Below the pieces are notes generated by a model. The model searched no databases, was not told where the DNA came from, and saw nothing but the letters and a program-made list of their open reading frames with translations. From assembly GCF_018918325.1 (NCBI RefSeq), contig NZ_JAHLQH010000023.1:1-64000 (forward strand): a stretch of DNA of 64,000 nt, written 5' to 3'. Positions 17,922-25,591 of the stretch are shown here, piece after piece. Position 1 is the stretch's first letter; each line of letters begins with the position of its first letter. The DNA is from Clostridium sp. MSJ-8. Its GTDB lineage: Bacteria; Bacillota; Clostridia; Clostridiales; Clostridiaceae. Position numbers and translations under genes: made by a program.

Positions 17922-18136
17922 TAATTAATATCAAAATTATATGTTTAAGTAAATAATATAATATCATTAAGTATTTACTAATATAATAAAAAAGAGTAAA
18001 GATCCCTAAATACTATAAACTCGCTAAAGCTCAGACAGTATAGTATTTTTAACGGGATCTTTACTTTTTTATTATAAGAAATACTAAATTCTATTATAGA
18101 TAATTTACTTAAATCAATAATTTGATATTAATTAAC
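17922..18136. repeat. Foldback repeat R2, copy a
   Basis: The arms 17922-18006 (AATTAATATCAAAATTATAT and on) and 18054-18136 (to TTTGATATTAATTAAC) are imperfect inverted repeats. The centre is a strong hairpin: AGTAAAGATCCC 17995-18006 pairs with GGGATCTTTACT 18054-18065, and AATACTATA 18009-18017 pairs with TATAGTATT 18039-18047, leaving a loop with CGCTAAAGCTC. A/T tracts on both sides would let it terminate transcription either way. It carries no ORF. Confidence 0.75.
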
Positions 18137-18174
18137 TAAAAAAATAAGTAATCAAAAATAAATAAATTCAATAA

Positions 18175-18404
18175 TTATTTTAAGTAAGAATTACTGAAGA
18201 CATAAGATACTTGTAATAATATAGATACACTAAAAACAACCATAACGCTTAAATAATTAAAATATAATAAGCTTAGTGGAAGTAACCATTATTGTTAAGG
18301 TTAGAATTATAGTAGATATAGAATGATATAACCATGAAGAATTAAAGATTAGTATAAATAATATGGAACAATAGGTTACTGAACTAATGCTATTATATTT
18401 TAAA
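18175..18404. repeat. Dispersed repeat R1, copy b
   Basis: It starts TTATTTTAAGTAAGAATTAC, continues through ACATAAGATACTTGTAATAA, and ends in the inverted pair TTAAAATATAATAAGCTTAG (from 18257) / GGTTACTGAACTAATGCTAT (from 18374). It follows R2 copy a, as R1 copy c follows the R2 copy at 38323. It lies just upstream of the mgtC-like gene. Confidence 0.75.
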
Positions 18405-18474
18405 TATATGTATAGAAAATATTCATAATACCAAGTATAATATTACTATAAAATTTGGAGGAAAGAGTGAGAGT

Positions 18475-19176
18475 ATGGAAGGATTTAGAGAGTTCAGTAA
18501 CTACATTCATGACTTAAATTCAGTATCAATAACAATAAGACTTCTTATGGCAATTTTATGTGGAGGAATTATTGGACTTGAAAGAGGAAGGAAAGGACAG
18601 GCAGCAGGATGTAGAACCCACATGTTAGTATGTATTGCTTCAGCCCTTGTAATGATGACTAATATATATATAGTTCAAGAGTATAGTCCTAATTCTGATC
18701 CATCTAGAATAGGAGCACAAGTAGTTAGTGGAATAGGTTTTTTAGGTGCAGGAACTATAATGGTAACTAGTAAGAATCAGATAAGAGGATTAACTACAGC
18801 AGCTGGATTATGGGCTTCTGCATGTATGGGATTAGCAATAGGTGTTGGTTTCTATAAATTAGCAATAATAGGAAACTTGTGTATTTTTGCAGTTATTGCT
18901 ATATTGAATAAATTTGATAGAAAAGTATATGGTAAGTCTAGACAGATAGATGCTTATGTAGAGTTTGAAGATTCACATGTGTTATCTGAAATTGTTGCAT
19001 ATGCTAGAGAAAGAGATTATACTATAAGGAATATTCAAGTAATAAAAAATAAAGCTGTAGATATTACTAAGATAGGTGCTATTTTGTCATTGAAAACAAA
19101 AGATAAAGTTGACCATTCATTAGTTATTGCTGATTTAAGTGAATTAACAGGAGTTTGTTATATTGAAGAAGTATAG
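18475..19176 (+). CDS. MgtC/SapB family membrane protein
   Basis: The 233-residue protein has four to five N-terminal helices with the family motifs LLMAILCGGIIGLERGRKG, RTHMLVCIASALVMM and GIGFLGAGTIMV, then RGLTTAAGLWASACMGLA. The soluble C-terminus from about 160 is ACT-like. MgtC proteins are linked to Mg2+ limitation and modulate the F-type ATPase in some pathogens. The function in free-living clostridia is unsettled. The ATG follows TTGGAGGAAAG. No magnesium riboswitch was seen upstream. Confidence 0.88.
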   Translation: MEGFREFSNYIHDLNSVSITIRLLMAILCGGIIGLERGRKGQAAGCRTHMLVCIASALVMMTNIYIVQEYSPNSDPSRIGAQVVSGIGFLGAGTIMVTSKNQIRGLTTAAGLWASACMGLAIGVGFYKLAIIGNLCIFAVIAILNKFDRKVYGKSRQIDAYVEFEDSHVLSEIVAYARERDYTIRNIQVIKNKAVDITKIGAILSLKTKDKVDHSLVIADLSELTGVCYIEEV

Positions 19177-19293
19177 TAATATATAATTACAAAAAAAGTA
19201 TAAAGAATTAAAAAAAAATAGACGATAATAGTAGTACATAAAGCATAAATAATGCTTATATATAGTAAAATAAAAAGAAAGAGAGATAAAAAA

Positions 19294-19527
19294 ATGAGAG
19301 CAGTTTACAGAAACCCAAAGGAATTAGCAACAGCAGTAAAGGATATAGTAGATTTATATCAAGATGATTTAATGAGTTATGAAAAATTATCAGATAAGAT
19401 AGTAAGAATTTCAGAAGCCAATACTGATAGATTTTATAAAAATGGAAAGATAGATTCAAAATTAGCTACTGTATTAGGTACAGAAAGATTAGAAATAATT
19501 AATGATATTCTTAAACAAGCAAAATAA
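19294..19527 (+). CDS. Small conserved clostridial protein (TIGR04540-like)
   Basis: The 77-residue soluble protein begins MRAVYRNPKELATAVKDIVD and ends LEIINDILKQAK. I recognise it as resembling the TIGR04540 family of small clostridial proteins, function unknown. The start at 19294 follows GAGAGAT; an in-frame upstream ATG at 19252 lacks a ribosome site. A clear terminator follows, so it is probably monocistronic. Confidence 0.7.
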   Translation: MRAVYRNPKELATAVKDIVDLYQDDLMSYEKLSDKIVRISEANTDRFYKNGKIDSKLATVLGTERLEIINDILKQAK

Positions 19528-19528
19528 G

Positions 19529-19560
19529 GATATGGAGGTAATAAAAACCTCCATATTTCT
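19529..19560 (+). terminator. Intrinsic terminator
   Basis: TATGGAGGT (19531-19539) pairs with ACCTCCATA (19547-19555), followed by a weak T-rich tail. Confidence 0.75.
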
Positions 19561-19566
19561 ATAAAA

Positions 19567-19603
19567 CAATATTTGAAAAAATAAATATTGTGATATAATA
19601 AAT
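19567..19603 (+). promoter_or_regulatory. Promoter with operator-like inverted repeat
   Basis: CAATATTT (19567-19574) and AAATATTG (19583-19590) form an 8-bp inverted repeat with an 8-bp spacer. TTGAAA lies at 19573 and TATAAT shortly after the second arm. The repeat covers the presumed -35 to spacer region, where a repressor could bind. Confidence 0.35.
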
Positions 19604-19660
19604 GTGTACATGTTATTGAGAAAATGCATATACTATAATATAAGAAGGGAGAGAGAGATA

Positions 19661-19810
19661 ATGGCAGTTAGAGATTATAGAGAAATGTATATTAGTACAA
19701 TATTAACCATGAGTAAAAATAATCAAAATGGTAATATGATTGATAGATCATATTTAGCAAAATTATCTTTTGATGAATTAAAGGAATTAGCTGAAAAACT
19801 TAAAAGATAA
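19661..19810 (+). CDS. Small protein of 49 residues, unknown function
   Basis: Starting at the ATG at 19661 behind GGGAGAGAGAG, the product is MAVRDYREMYISTILTMSKN and ends LSFDELKELAEKLKR. It is soluble, with a predicted C-terminal helix. An in-frame ATG 19 codons upstream (19604) has no ribosome site. I do not recognise the family. Confidence 0.55.
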   Translation: MAVRDYREMYISTILTMSKNNQNGNMIDRSYLAKLSFDELKELAEKLKR

Positions 19811-19828
19811 TTTTAGAAAGGAGAGATC

Positions 19829-19852
19829 ATGGATTCTCAAGAATTTAATTAG
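19829..19852 (+). CDS. Seven-codon ORF with strong ribosome site
   Basis: AGAAAGGAGAGATC directly precedes ATG and seven codons (MDSQEFN), then TAG at the base of a terminator. It could be a leader peptide-like ORF or a degenerate gene start; length alone cannot decide. Confidence 0.25.
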   Translation: MDSQEFN

Positions 19853-19895
19853 AAGAGAGTAGCAGGAAAGTATATTTAGCTACTCTCTTTTTTTA
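19853..19895 (+). terminator. Intrinsic terminator
   Basis: AAGAGAGTAGC (19853-19863) pairs with GCTACTCTCTT (19879-19889), followed by a run of T. Confidence 0.85.
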
Positions 19896-19949
19896 CTTTA
19901 ATAGAAAATTATATTAAATTTTCAATATACATTTGAAAGAGAGGTAGAA

Positions 19950-20855
19950 ATGGTTATACTAATTATAGTTTTAGTAATCTTTTTAATTACGTTTTTATTA
20001 GGGGAGCTTGCGTTTTATAGGAGTTTTTCAATTCACAAGAGAACTGAAGAAGAAGCATATGAATATTTAACTAGAAAGAAATTGTTAGACAAAGATATAT
20101 ATGATGAAGTGGAATTTGAAGAAGTTGAAATAGAATCTTTTGATAAATTGATTTTAAAAGGTTTTTATGTTGAAGGAAGATCAAAAAACAAATATATTAT
20201 ACTAGTTCACGGATTTAAAGATAATCATCATGTTCAGATGCCATTTGTTAGAATGTTTCTAAAGGAAGGATTTAATGTATTATTAGTAGATGAAAGAAGT
20301 CATGGAGATAGTGAAGGTAAATATCCTACTTATGGCTATTATGAAAAGTTAGATTTAGATAGATGGATTGAATATTTGTATAATAGAAATGATAATAAGG
20401 ATATTATATTAGGACTTCATGGTGTATCTATGGGAGCGGCTACAGTTCTTATATGTGGAAGTAATAATGAGAAAGTAAATTTTATTATTGAAGATTGTGG
20501 GTATAGTGACTGTACTGAAGAAATGTTGTTCCAGATAGGAAAAGCAGTTAGAGGATTTAAAATTTTTGTATATATTGCACTTAAAATTAAAGCAAAATTA
20601 AGAGCAAAGATAAATATTTCTGATATAAAACCTATAGAGGAAATAAAGAAAACATCTAAACCTATTTTATTCATACATGGAGATAAGGATACAGTTGTAC
20701 CTTGTAATATGGCAATAGATATGTATAATGCTCATAACAATCTTAATGATAGGTTATTAATTGTAAAAGGTGCAGAGCATATATGTTCCTATGCAGTTGA
20801 TAGAAAAAAATACGAAAAAGAAGTACATGCTTTTATACAACAATGTATAAATTAG
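19950..20855 (+). CDS. Membrane-anchored alpha/beta hydrolase
   Basis: This 301-residue serine hydrolase has one N-terminal helix (residues 1-23), so the catalytic domain is probably tethered, perhaps outside. The oxyanion region is LVHGFKDNHH near 84. The nucleophile elbow is GVSMGA near 156, the acid is in FIHGDKDTVVP near 233 and the histidine in GAEHICSY near 272. It resembles the S9/YqkD-like group of clostridial hydrolases. The substrate is unknown. The ATG follows AGAGAGGTAG. A small membrane protein and a YbjQ-family gene follow closely, suggesting an operon. Confidence 0.82.
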   Translation: MVILIIVLVIFLITFLLGELAFYRSFSIHKRTEEEAYEYLTRKKLLDKDIYDEVEFEEVEIESFDKLILKGFYVEGRSKNKYIILVHGFKDNHHVQMPFVRMFLKEGFNVLLVDERSHGDSEGKYPTYGYYEKLDLDRWIEYLYNRNDNKDIILGLHGVSMGAATVLICGSNNEKVNFIIEDCGYSDCTEEMLFQIGKAVRGFKIFVYIALKIKAKLRAKINISDIKPIEEIKKTSKPILFIHGDKDTVVPCNMAIDMYNAHNNLNDRLLIVKGAEHICSYAVDRKKYEKEVHAFIQQCIN

Positions 20856-20889
20856 TTTATTAATATCATGATGAATAGGATGTGATATA

Positions 20890-21108
20890 ATGAAAAAGAA
20901 AATGATTGCACCAATAGTGATAGGGTTATTGATAATAATTTATTATTTGATAATTGCATTAATTATTATATTTACTGATATTTTAATGATTATTAAAGTT
21001 ATTATAGGTGGGGGATCTTGCATTTTAGCACTAGCTATGATTTCTGTAGTGAAATCTAGAATAAAAGAAATTAAGAGAGGTGAAGAAGATGATCTTAGTA
21101 AATACTGA
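20890..21108 (+). CDS. Small two-helix membrane protein, unknown function
   Basis: The 72-residue product has two hydrophobic segments (about 6-32 and 35-53) and a charged tail (KSRIKEIKRGEEDDLSKY). Its 3' end overlaps the next gene by 20 bases, and the ribosome site for that gene is inside this ORF, suggesting translational coupling. I recognise no family. Confidence 0.6.
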   Translation: MKKKMIAPIVIGLLIIIYYLIIALIIIFTDILMIIKVIIGGGSCILALAMISVVKSRIKEIKRGEEDDLSKY

Positions 21109-21400
21109 TTATATTTCAGGAAAAGAATTAGAAATGTTATCTTTAGTAAAAGGAAGTACTATTCAATCTAAGAATTTAGGAAGAGATATTATGAGTGGAT
21201 TCAAGAGTATGGTTGGCGGTGAATTAGAAAGTTATAATACCATGATGAATGAAGCAAGAGCATTAGCAACTAAGCGTATGGTGAAGGAAGCAGAAGAGTT
21301 AGGAGCTGATGCTGTAGTTAATATTCGTTATGCATCATCAGCAATTATGCAAGGCGCAGCTGAAGTTATTGCTTATGGTACAGCTGTTAAGTTTAAATAA
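21089..21400 (+). CDS. YbjQ/UPF0145 family putative metal-binding protein
   Basis: This is a 104-residue homopentamer-forming fold (DUF74/YbjQ), annotated as a putative heavy-metal-binding domain. The pattern is usual: ISGKELEMLSLVKGSTIQSK, GGELESYNTMMNEARALA and an end like AEELGADAVVNIRY. I prefer the ATG at 21089, which gives the usual MILVNTDYI start, over an in-frame GTG at 21080 that lies in the ribosome site. Function is not settled in any species. Confidence 0.82.
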   Translation: MILVNTDYISGKELEMLSLVKGSTIQSKNLGRDIMSGFKSMVGGELESYNTMMNEARALATKRMVKEAEELGADAVVNIRYASSAIMQGAAEVIAYGTAVKFK

Positions 21401-21437
21401 TTTTAAATTCTGAATAATTTACTATATAGAAAAAAAC

Positions 21438-21553
21438 TTGATATATAACTAAATAATATAGTATAATAAGGATAATTAATGGTAGTTAACCGCGAGAGCA
21501 AGGTGAAACGAAAGTTTACACCTTGCTCTTTTTTTGTGTATAGGGTTAGCTAC
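21438..21553 (+). ncRNA. Leader with internal terminator, possible small RNA or attenuator
   Basis: The promoter is TTGATA (21438-21443), 18 bp, TATAAT (21462-21467). About 30 bases on, GAGCAAGGTG (21496-21505) pairs with CACCTTGCTC (21519-21528), followed by seven T residues. A 10-bp outer stem (GTAGTTAACC 21482-21491 with GGTTAGCTAC 21544-21553, one wobble) encloses it. A transcript from this promoter would mostly stop near 21536, before the DUF2798 gene. Confidence 0.5.
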
Positions 21554-21586
21554 TTAATATAATTATTTTTAGGAGGAATGTTTTTT

Positions 21587-22054
21587 ATGCCAAAGACAAG
21601 AGTACAAGAAACAATATTTACTATTATGATGGTTTTGATTATGGTGTATGGAATGATATGCTATAATGCATCTATAGCAATGGAAGGAATGAGTAATAAA
21701 GTATTTATAGCAGCTTTAAAAGAATTACCTATCATGGCTTGTGTAGCCTTTTTATTAGATACATTTATTGCAGGACCTATAGCGAAAAAGAAAACTTTTA
21801 AAATTTTTAATCCAAAAGAAACTAAAGGAATTGTAATAATATTATCTATATCAGTATTTTCTATATGCATTATGTGCCCACTTATGAGTTTAGTTGCAAC
21901 AATTTTTATAAAAGGAATGGTTAATAGTGAGGTTATTTCAGTATGGCTTCAAACAACAGTGTTAAATTTTCCTATGGCATTCTTTTTGCAACTATTTGCA
22001 GTAGGACCATTAGTGAGATTTATTTTTGGAAAAATATTTAAAGAAAATAATTAA
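21587..22054 (+). CDS. DUF2798 family membrane protein
   Basis: This 155-residue integral membrane protein has four helices arranged as two similar halves, each with a conserved acid or Asn in MVYGMICYN and LDTFIAGPIAKK. This matches DUF2798, a family of unknown function. AGGAGGA at 21571-21577 directly abuts an upstream ATG (21578), leaving no spacing, so the ATG at 21587 (MPKTRVQET) is the start. An intrinsic terminator in its leader implies conditional expression. Confidence 0.8.
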   Translation: MPKTRVQETIFTIMMVLIMVYGMICYNASIAMEGMSNKVFIAALKELPIMACVAFLLDTFIAGPIAKKKTFKIFNPKETKGIVIILSISVFSICIMCPLMSLVATIFIKGMVNSEVISVWLQTTVLNFPMAFFLQLFAVGPLVRFIFGKIFKENN

Positions 22055-22148
22055 TTTTAATGCTAAAAGGAAAAAAACAAGAATAAAGTTTACAGCAATA
22101 GATATATAATGGTATAATTATGAAAAAAATATATAAGAAGGTAGAAAA

Positions 22149-22229
22149 GTGAAAAAAGGGGCAAATATTCAAATAGAAAAGAATGATAATAGGTATATTA
22201 TTGTTGAGGTAATGCATAAAGTTGCTTAA
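22149..22229 (+). CDS. Possible 26-residue peptide or gene remnant
   Basis: A GTG preceded by AAGAAGGTAG opens a 26-codon frame (MKKGANIQIEKNDNRYIIVE, then VMHKVA). It ends shortly before a copy of repeat R2, so it may be the 5' stub of a gene cut by the repeat. Support is weak. Confidence 0.25.
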   Translation: MKKGANIQIEKNDNRYIIVEVMHKVA

Positions 22230-22239
22230 AAGTATTAAG

Positions 22240-22420
22240 TACTTCAATTATTAATATAAAGGGTATATGTTCTAAGTAAATAACATAATATCATTAAATG
22301 TTTTTTTATATGAAAATTAAGTTGGTTAAATGTTATAAATGTACTAAAGATCCAATGTTATAACATTTTAATTCTAACTTAATTTTTTATTTTATAGAAA
22401 ATTATATTAATTGAATTAAT
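22240..22420. repeat. Repeat R2, copy c
   Basis: A left part resembling the R2 arm (TATATGTTCTAAGTAAATAA, then CATAATATCATTAAATG) leads to the central hairpin: AAATTAAGTT (22315-22324) with AACTTAATTT (22376-22385), and AAATGTTATA (22328-22337) with TATAACATTT (22359-22368). The loop keeps TACTAAAGATC. The right arm does not match the TIR of other copies, so the element is partly degraded. Confidence 0.6.
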
Positions 22421-22500
22421 GTTGGTATATTTAAATTTTATTCTTTGTATAAGTGTAAAAATGGTGTGGAATTTATGAAATGAATTAAGAGTGGTAAAAA

Positions 22501-22542
22501 TAAAAAACCTTCAGACTAGCACATACGCTAAGCATGAAGGTT
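22501..22542 (-). terminator. Terminator of tRNA-Glu
   Basis: On the minus strand AACCTTCA and TGAAGGTT form the stem around a 21-base loop, followed by TTTTTTA. It begins immediately after the tRNA CCA end. Confidence 0.8.
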
Positions 22543-22544
22543 AA

Positions 22545-22619
22545 TGGTAGTCCATAGGGGAGTCGAACCCCTGATTCCACCGTGAGAGGGTGGCGTCTTG
22601 ACCACTTGACCAATGGACC
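22545..22619 (-). tRNA. tRNA-Glu (anticodon CUC)
   Basis: Read on the minus strand the cloverleaf is complete. The acceptor GGTCCAT pairs with ATGGACT (one G-T), and the D arm is GTC/GAC. The anticodon stem CCACC/GGTGG holds loop CTCTCAC with anticodon CTC, and the T arm AGGGG-TTCGACT-CCCCT is intact. CCA is encoded. CUC reads GAG, so a second tRNA-Glu (UUC) must exist elsewhere. A promoter (TTTACT, 17 bp, TATTAT) lies upstream and a terminator downstream, so it is transcribed alone. Confidence 0.95.
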
Positions 22620-22633
22620 ACGAACAAGACATA

Positions 22634-22664
22634 TAATATCATATACTATTATAAAAGTAAAGCA
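22634..22664 (-). promoter_or_regulatory. Promoter of tRNA-Glu
   Basis: On the minus strand TTTACT, a 17-bp spacer and TATTAT lie about 15-40 bases upstream of the tRNA 5' end. Confidence 0.5.
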
Positions 22665-22928
22665 TTATTTAAAAAAAATTAAAAAAATTAATTAGGAGGA
22701 CATTAATTATTGTTTATGAATTAAGATATTGATATAATAATCTATTGAGTAAAGGTATAATATATTGGTTATGTAATAAAATAATATTAGAGATTTTGTA
22801 CATATAGCGGAAGTTACAACGCAGAATACATAATAATATGAAAGGAGAGAATTACATATATTTATGTAACATTATAAATATTACCTAAAAAGATATTTAT
22901 GATAATTATATGTAATAAAGGGAATAAG

Positions 22929-23702
22929 GTGAAGAAGATAGGAGTTTTATTTGTTGCACTGTTAGTGGGAATCTTTTTTGTCAAAACATCAAGTAATAAT
23001 GTAACTGTTACTACTAATCAAGAGACAAAGGATGGAATAAAGACAGTAAGTGAATTAGAGAAAAAAGATGTCTCCAAAGTTCAACAAAAATTTAACGAAA
23101 AAGAAGAGGAAAAAGCTAAAGAAGAACAAGAAAACAATAATGATAATAGTTCACAAGCATCAGGAAACAACTATAAGGTGTTTTTTAAATCTACTGTATT
23201 TATGGGGGATTCATTAACTCAACCATTATCTTTGTACGGATTCTTAGATAATACATCAGTTGTGGCAGAAAAAGGTAGAAATATTGATAAAGCGTTAGGA
23301 GATTTAGATAGGGTAGTTAATTTATGCCCTAATACGGTTATAATGCTTTTTGGAATGAATGACTTGGGTTATTATGACAATATTGAGGATTACATAACAA
23401 AATATAAGGAACTTGTAAGTGAGTTAAGAAAAAGAATTCCAGATGTGAAGTTAGCAATTTTATCACCAACTTATATTACAGAACAAGCAGCACTTACAAC
23501 TACCTTCTTATCAGCAGATAGAATAGATAAAGCAAATGAATTATTACAGGATATGTGCAAAAAAGAAAAAATAACTTATATAGATATTAGAGATATTCAA
23601 GCTAACAATCCTAATATGTTTGAACCAGACGGAATTCATCTTGTAGGTTCATTTTATCCGTTAATGTTAGATAAAATAATAAATGAAATGAAGGTGGATT
23701 AG
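22929..23702 (+). CDS. Exported SGNH/GDSL-type hydrolase of a surface O-acetylation operon
   Basis: The protein has an N-terminal membrane anchor or signal (KKIGVLFVALLVGIFFVK), then a Lys/Glu/Asn-rich linker to about residue 85. The SGNH domain follows: block I FMGDSLTQ, a glycine in VVAEKGRN, block III FGMNDLGY and the catalytic pair EPDGIHLV near the end. It is expected to act outside the membrane as an acetyl-esterase or acetyl-transferring enzyme. I place the start at GTG 22929 behind AAAGGGAATAA; an upstream in-frame ATG at 22899 lacks a ribosome site. It is the first gene of a five-gene operon with an MBOAT transporter-acyltransferase. Its stop codon directly abuts the next ATG. Confidence 0.82.
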   Translation: MKKIGVLFVALLVGIFFVKTSSNNVTVTTNQETKDGIKTVSELEKKDVSKVQQKFNEKEEEKAKEEQENNNDNSSQASGNNYKVFFKSTVFMGDSLTQPLSLYGFLDNTSVVAEKGRNIDKALGDLDRVVNLCPNTVIMLFGMNDLGYYDNIEDYITKYKELVSELRKRIPDVKLAILSPTYITEQAALTTTFLSADRIDKANELLQDMCKKEKITYIDIRDIQANNPNMFEPDGIHLVGSFYPLMLDKIINEMKVD

Positions 23703-24161
23703 ATGAAAAGAAGGATATATATTAGTATAATGCTTCTAATTATAAGTATATTTATGGTGGGTTGTGGCTATAAGGATATATCAGTTAATAAAGAAGGAAA
23801 AAAACTTATTAAAATGACAGATGAAACAAAGTATGAAAAAGGTGATGATAAGTCATTAAAAAAATATTTTGGACTTAATCCTGATGACTATGCAGAAGTA
23901 TGCATATATGTTCCTAGTTCAAGCATGGAAGCAAGTGAACTGCTTATTATTAAGGTTAAAGATCAATCTCAAGTTGATACAATTGAAACTGCAATAGATA
24001 GTAGGATTCAGAAACAAAGTGATGGATTTAAGGATTATGCACCTGAGCAATATGGATTATTACAGAATTATGAAATTTCTACTAGAGGAAATTATGTATT
24101 CTATGTAGTAGGAAAAGATGCTTACGATATGAAAAAAGAATTTAAAAAATCAATATCATAG
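23703..24161 (+). CDS. DUF4358 lipoprotein
   Basis: This 152-residue protein has a lipoprotein signal (residues 1-20, lipobox MVGC). A DUF4358-like body follows: DYAEVCIYVPSSSMEASELL, then KDQSQVDTIETAIDSRIQKQ, and YGLLQNYEISTRGNYVFYVV. DUF4358 proteins often neighbour MBOAT acyltransferases in clostridia, but their role is not known. It sits between the SGNH and MBOAT genes with no gap before it and 12 bases after it. Confidence 0.8.
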   Translation: MKRRIYISIMLLIISIFMVGCGYKDISVNKEGKKLIKMTDETKYEKGDDKSLKKYFGLNPDDYAEVCIYVPSSSMEASELLIIKVKDQSQVDTIETAIDSRIQKQSDGFKDYAPEQYGLLQNYEISTRGNYVFYVVGKDAYDMKKEFKKSIS

Positions 24162-24173
24162 GAGAAGAAGAAG

Positions 24174-25574
24174 ATGGTATTTAGTAGTATAGTATTTTTA
24201 TTTACATTTCTTCCTATAATGTTATTAGCATATTATATAGCACCAAAAAAAATAAAGAACTTTGTGCTATTAATAGGAAGTTTAATCTTTTATGCATGGG
24301 GAGAACCTGTTTATATATTTTTGATGATATTTACAACTATTAGTAATTATATTCTTGCAAGAATTATTGCTCTAATGAGAAAAGAAAATAAGAGAAAAAT
24401 GTATCTTATAATTACAATAGTATTAGACCTTGCAATATTAGGTTTCTTTAAATATTGGGGATTACTTATTGATACTATAAATGGTATTTTTTCAACATCA
24501 ATTAGTTATACTCAATTAGCATTGCCAATAGGAATATCATTTTATACATTTCAAGCATTATCATATGTTATAGATGTATATTTGAAGAAAGTTGAAGTTC
24601 AAAAGAATATTATTGATTTTGGAGCTTATATAACAATGTTCCCGCAGTTAGTTGCAGGTCCTATTGTAAGATATTCAGACATAGCAACTCAATTGAAATC
24701 TAGAGAACATACTATTAATGGATTTGGAATAGGTGTAGAAAAGTTTATAATAGGTTTAGGAAAAAAGGTTTTGCTTGCAAATAATATAGGAATGTTATGG
24801 AACACTATCCAAGCACAATCGTTAAGTGAATTATCAGTTTTGACAGCTTGGTTAGGTGCTATAGCATATACATTGCAGATATATTTTGATTTTAGTGGAT
24901 ATTCAGATATGGCAGTTGGACTTGGAAGAATGTTTGGGTTTAAATTTATAAAGAACTTTGATTACCCATACATATCAAAAAGTGTAACTGAATTTTGGAG
25001 AAGATGGCATATATCTCTTAGTTCATGGTTTAAAGAATATGTATATATTCCATTAGGCGGAAATAGAAAAGGAACAGGAAAACAAATAAGAAATCTGCTT
25101 ATTGTATGGGGACTTACTGGTTTATGGCATGGTGCTAGTTATAATTTCATAATATGGGGCTTATATTATGGAGTGTTATTAATAATTGAAAAATTCATTT
25201 TAGGGAAATACATAGAAAAATTACCTAACATAATAAAAAATATATATACAATGCTTATTGTAATAATAGGCTGGGTATTCTTTGCATCTCCAGATCTTGG
25301 ATGGGCTGTAGATTATATAAAAGTATTATTTGGTATAGGAAAACATGCATTTATAGATGGTAATTTTATATATTACATAAAGAATTACTTAATATTACTT
25401 ATAATTTTGATTATTGCTTCAAGACCATTTGTTTATAGCAGATTTTCAAAATTGAAAAAGAAAGATAATTCATGGGCTATTATAGCTGCAATAATAGAAT
25501 TTGCTATGTTTGCAATTGTAATTGCATATTTATTAAATGCAAGTTATAATCCATTCTTATATTTTAGGTTTTAA
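24174..25574 (+). CDS. MBOAT family O-acyltransferase (AlgI/PatA-like)
   Basis: This polytopic 466-residue membrane enzyme moves acyl groups, usually acetyl, across or at the membrane for O-acetylation of a surface polysaccharide. Signature segments are SFYTFQALSYVIDVY, the FPQLVAGPIVRY motif, YFDFSGYSDMAVGLGRMFG, WRRWHISLSSWFKEYVYIPL and the active-site LTGLWHGASYNFIIWG near residue 320 with the catalytic His. It matches AlgI, DltB and PatA relatives; the neighbouring SGNH and DHHW genes favour the AlgI-AlgJ/X type over teichoic acid D-alanylation. Confidence 0.92.
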   Translation: MVFSSIVFLFTFLPIMLLAYYIAPKKIKNFVLLIGSLIFYAWGEPVYIFLMIFTTISNYILARIIALMRKENKRKMYLIITIVLDLAILGFFKYWGLLIDTINGIFSTSISYTQLALPIGISFYTFQALSYVIDVYLKKVEVQKNIIDFGAYITMFPQLVAGPIVRYSDIATQLKSREHTINGFGIGVEKFIIGLGKKVLLANNIGMLWNTIQAQSLSELSVLTAWLGAIAYTLQIYFDFSGYSDMAVGLGRMFGFKFIKNFDYPYISKSVTEFWRRWHISLSSWFKEYVYIPLGGNRKGTGKQIRNLLIVWGLTGLWHGASYNFIIWGLYYGVLLIIEKFILGKYIEKLPNIIKNIYTMLIVIIGWVFFASPDLGWAVDYIKVLFGIGKHAFIDGNFIYYIKNYLILLIILIIASRPFVYSRFSKLKKKDNSWAIIAAIIEFAMFAIVIAYLLNASYNPFLYFRF

Positions 25575-25591
25575 GGAGGTGCGTTAAATAT

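Noticed and set aside
17774-18136. Second, truncated gene after hcp
   Set aside because: All frames are short and the sequence matches the R2 repeat at 38.4 kb.
22038-22247. Minus-strand 69-codon ORF
   Set aside because: Low-complexity hydrophobic translation of AT-rich intergenic DNA, without a ribosome site.
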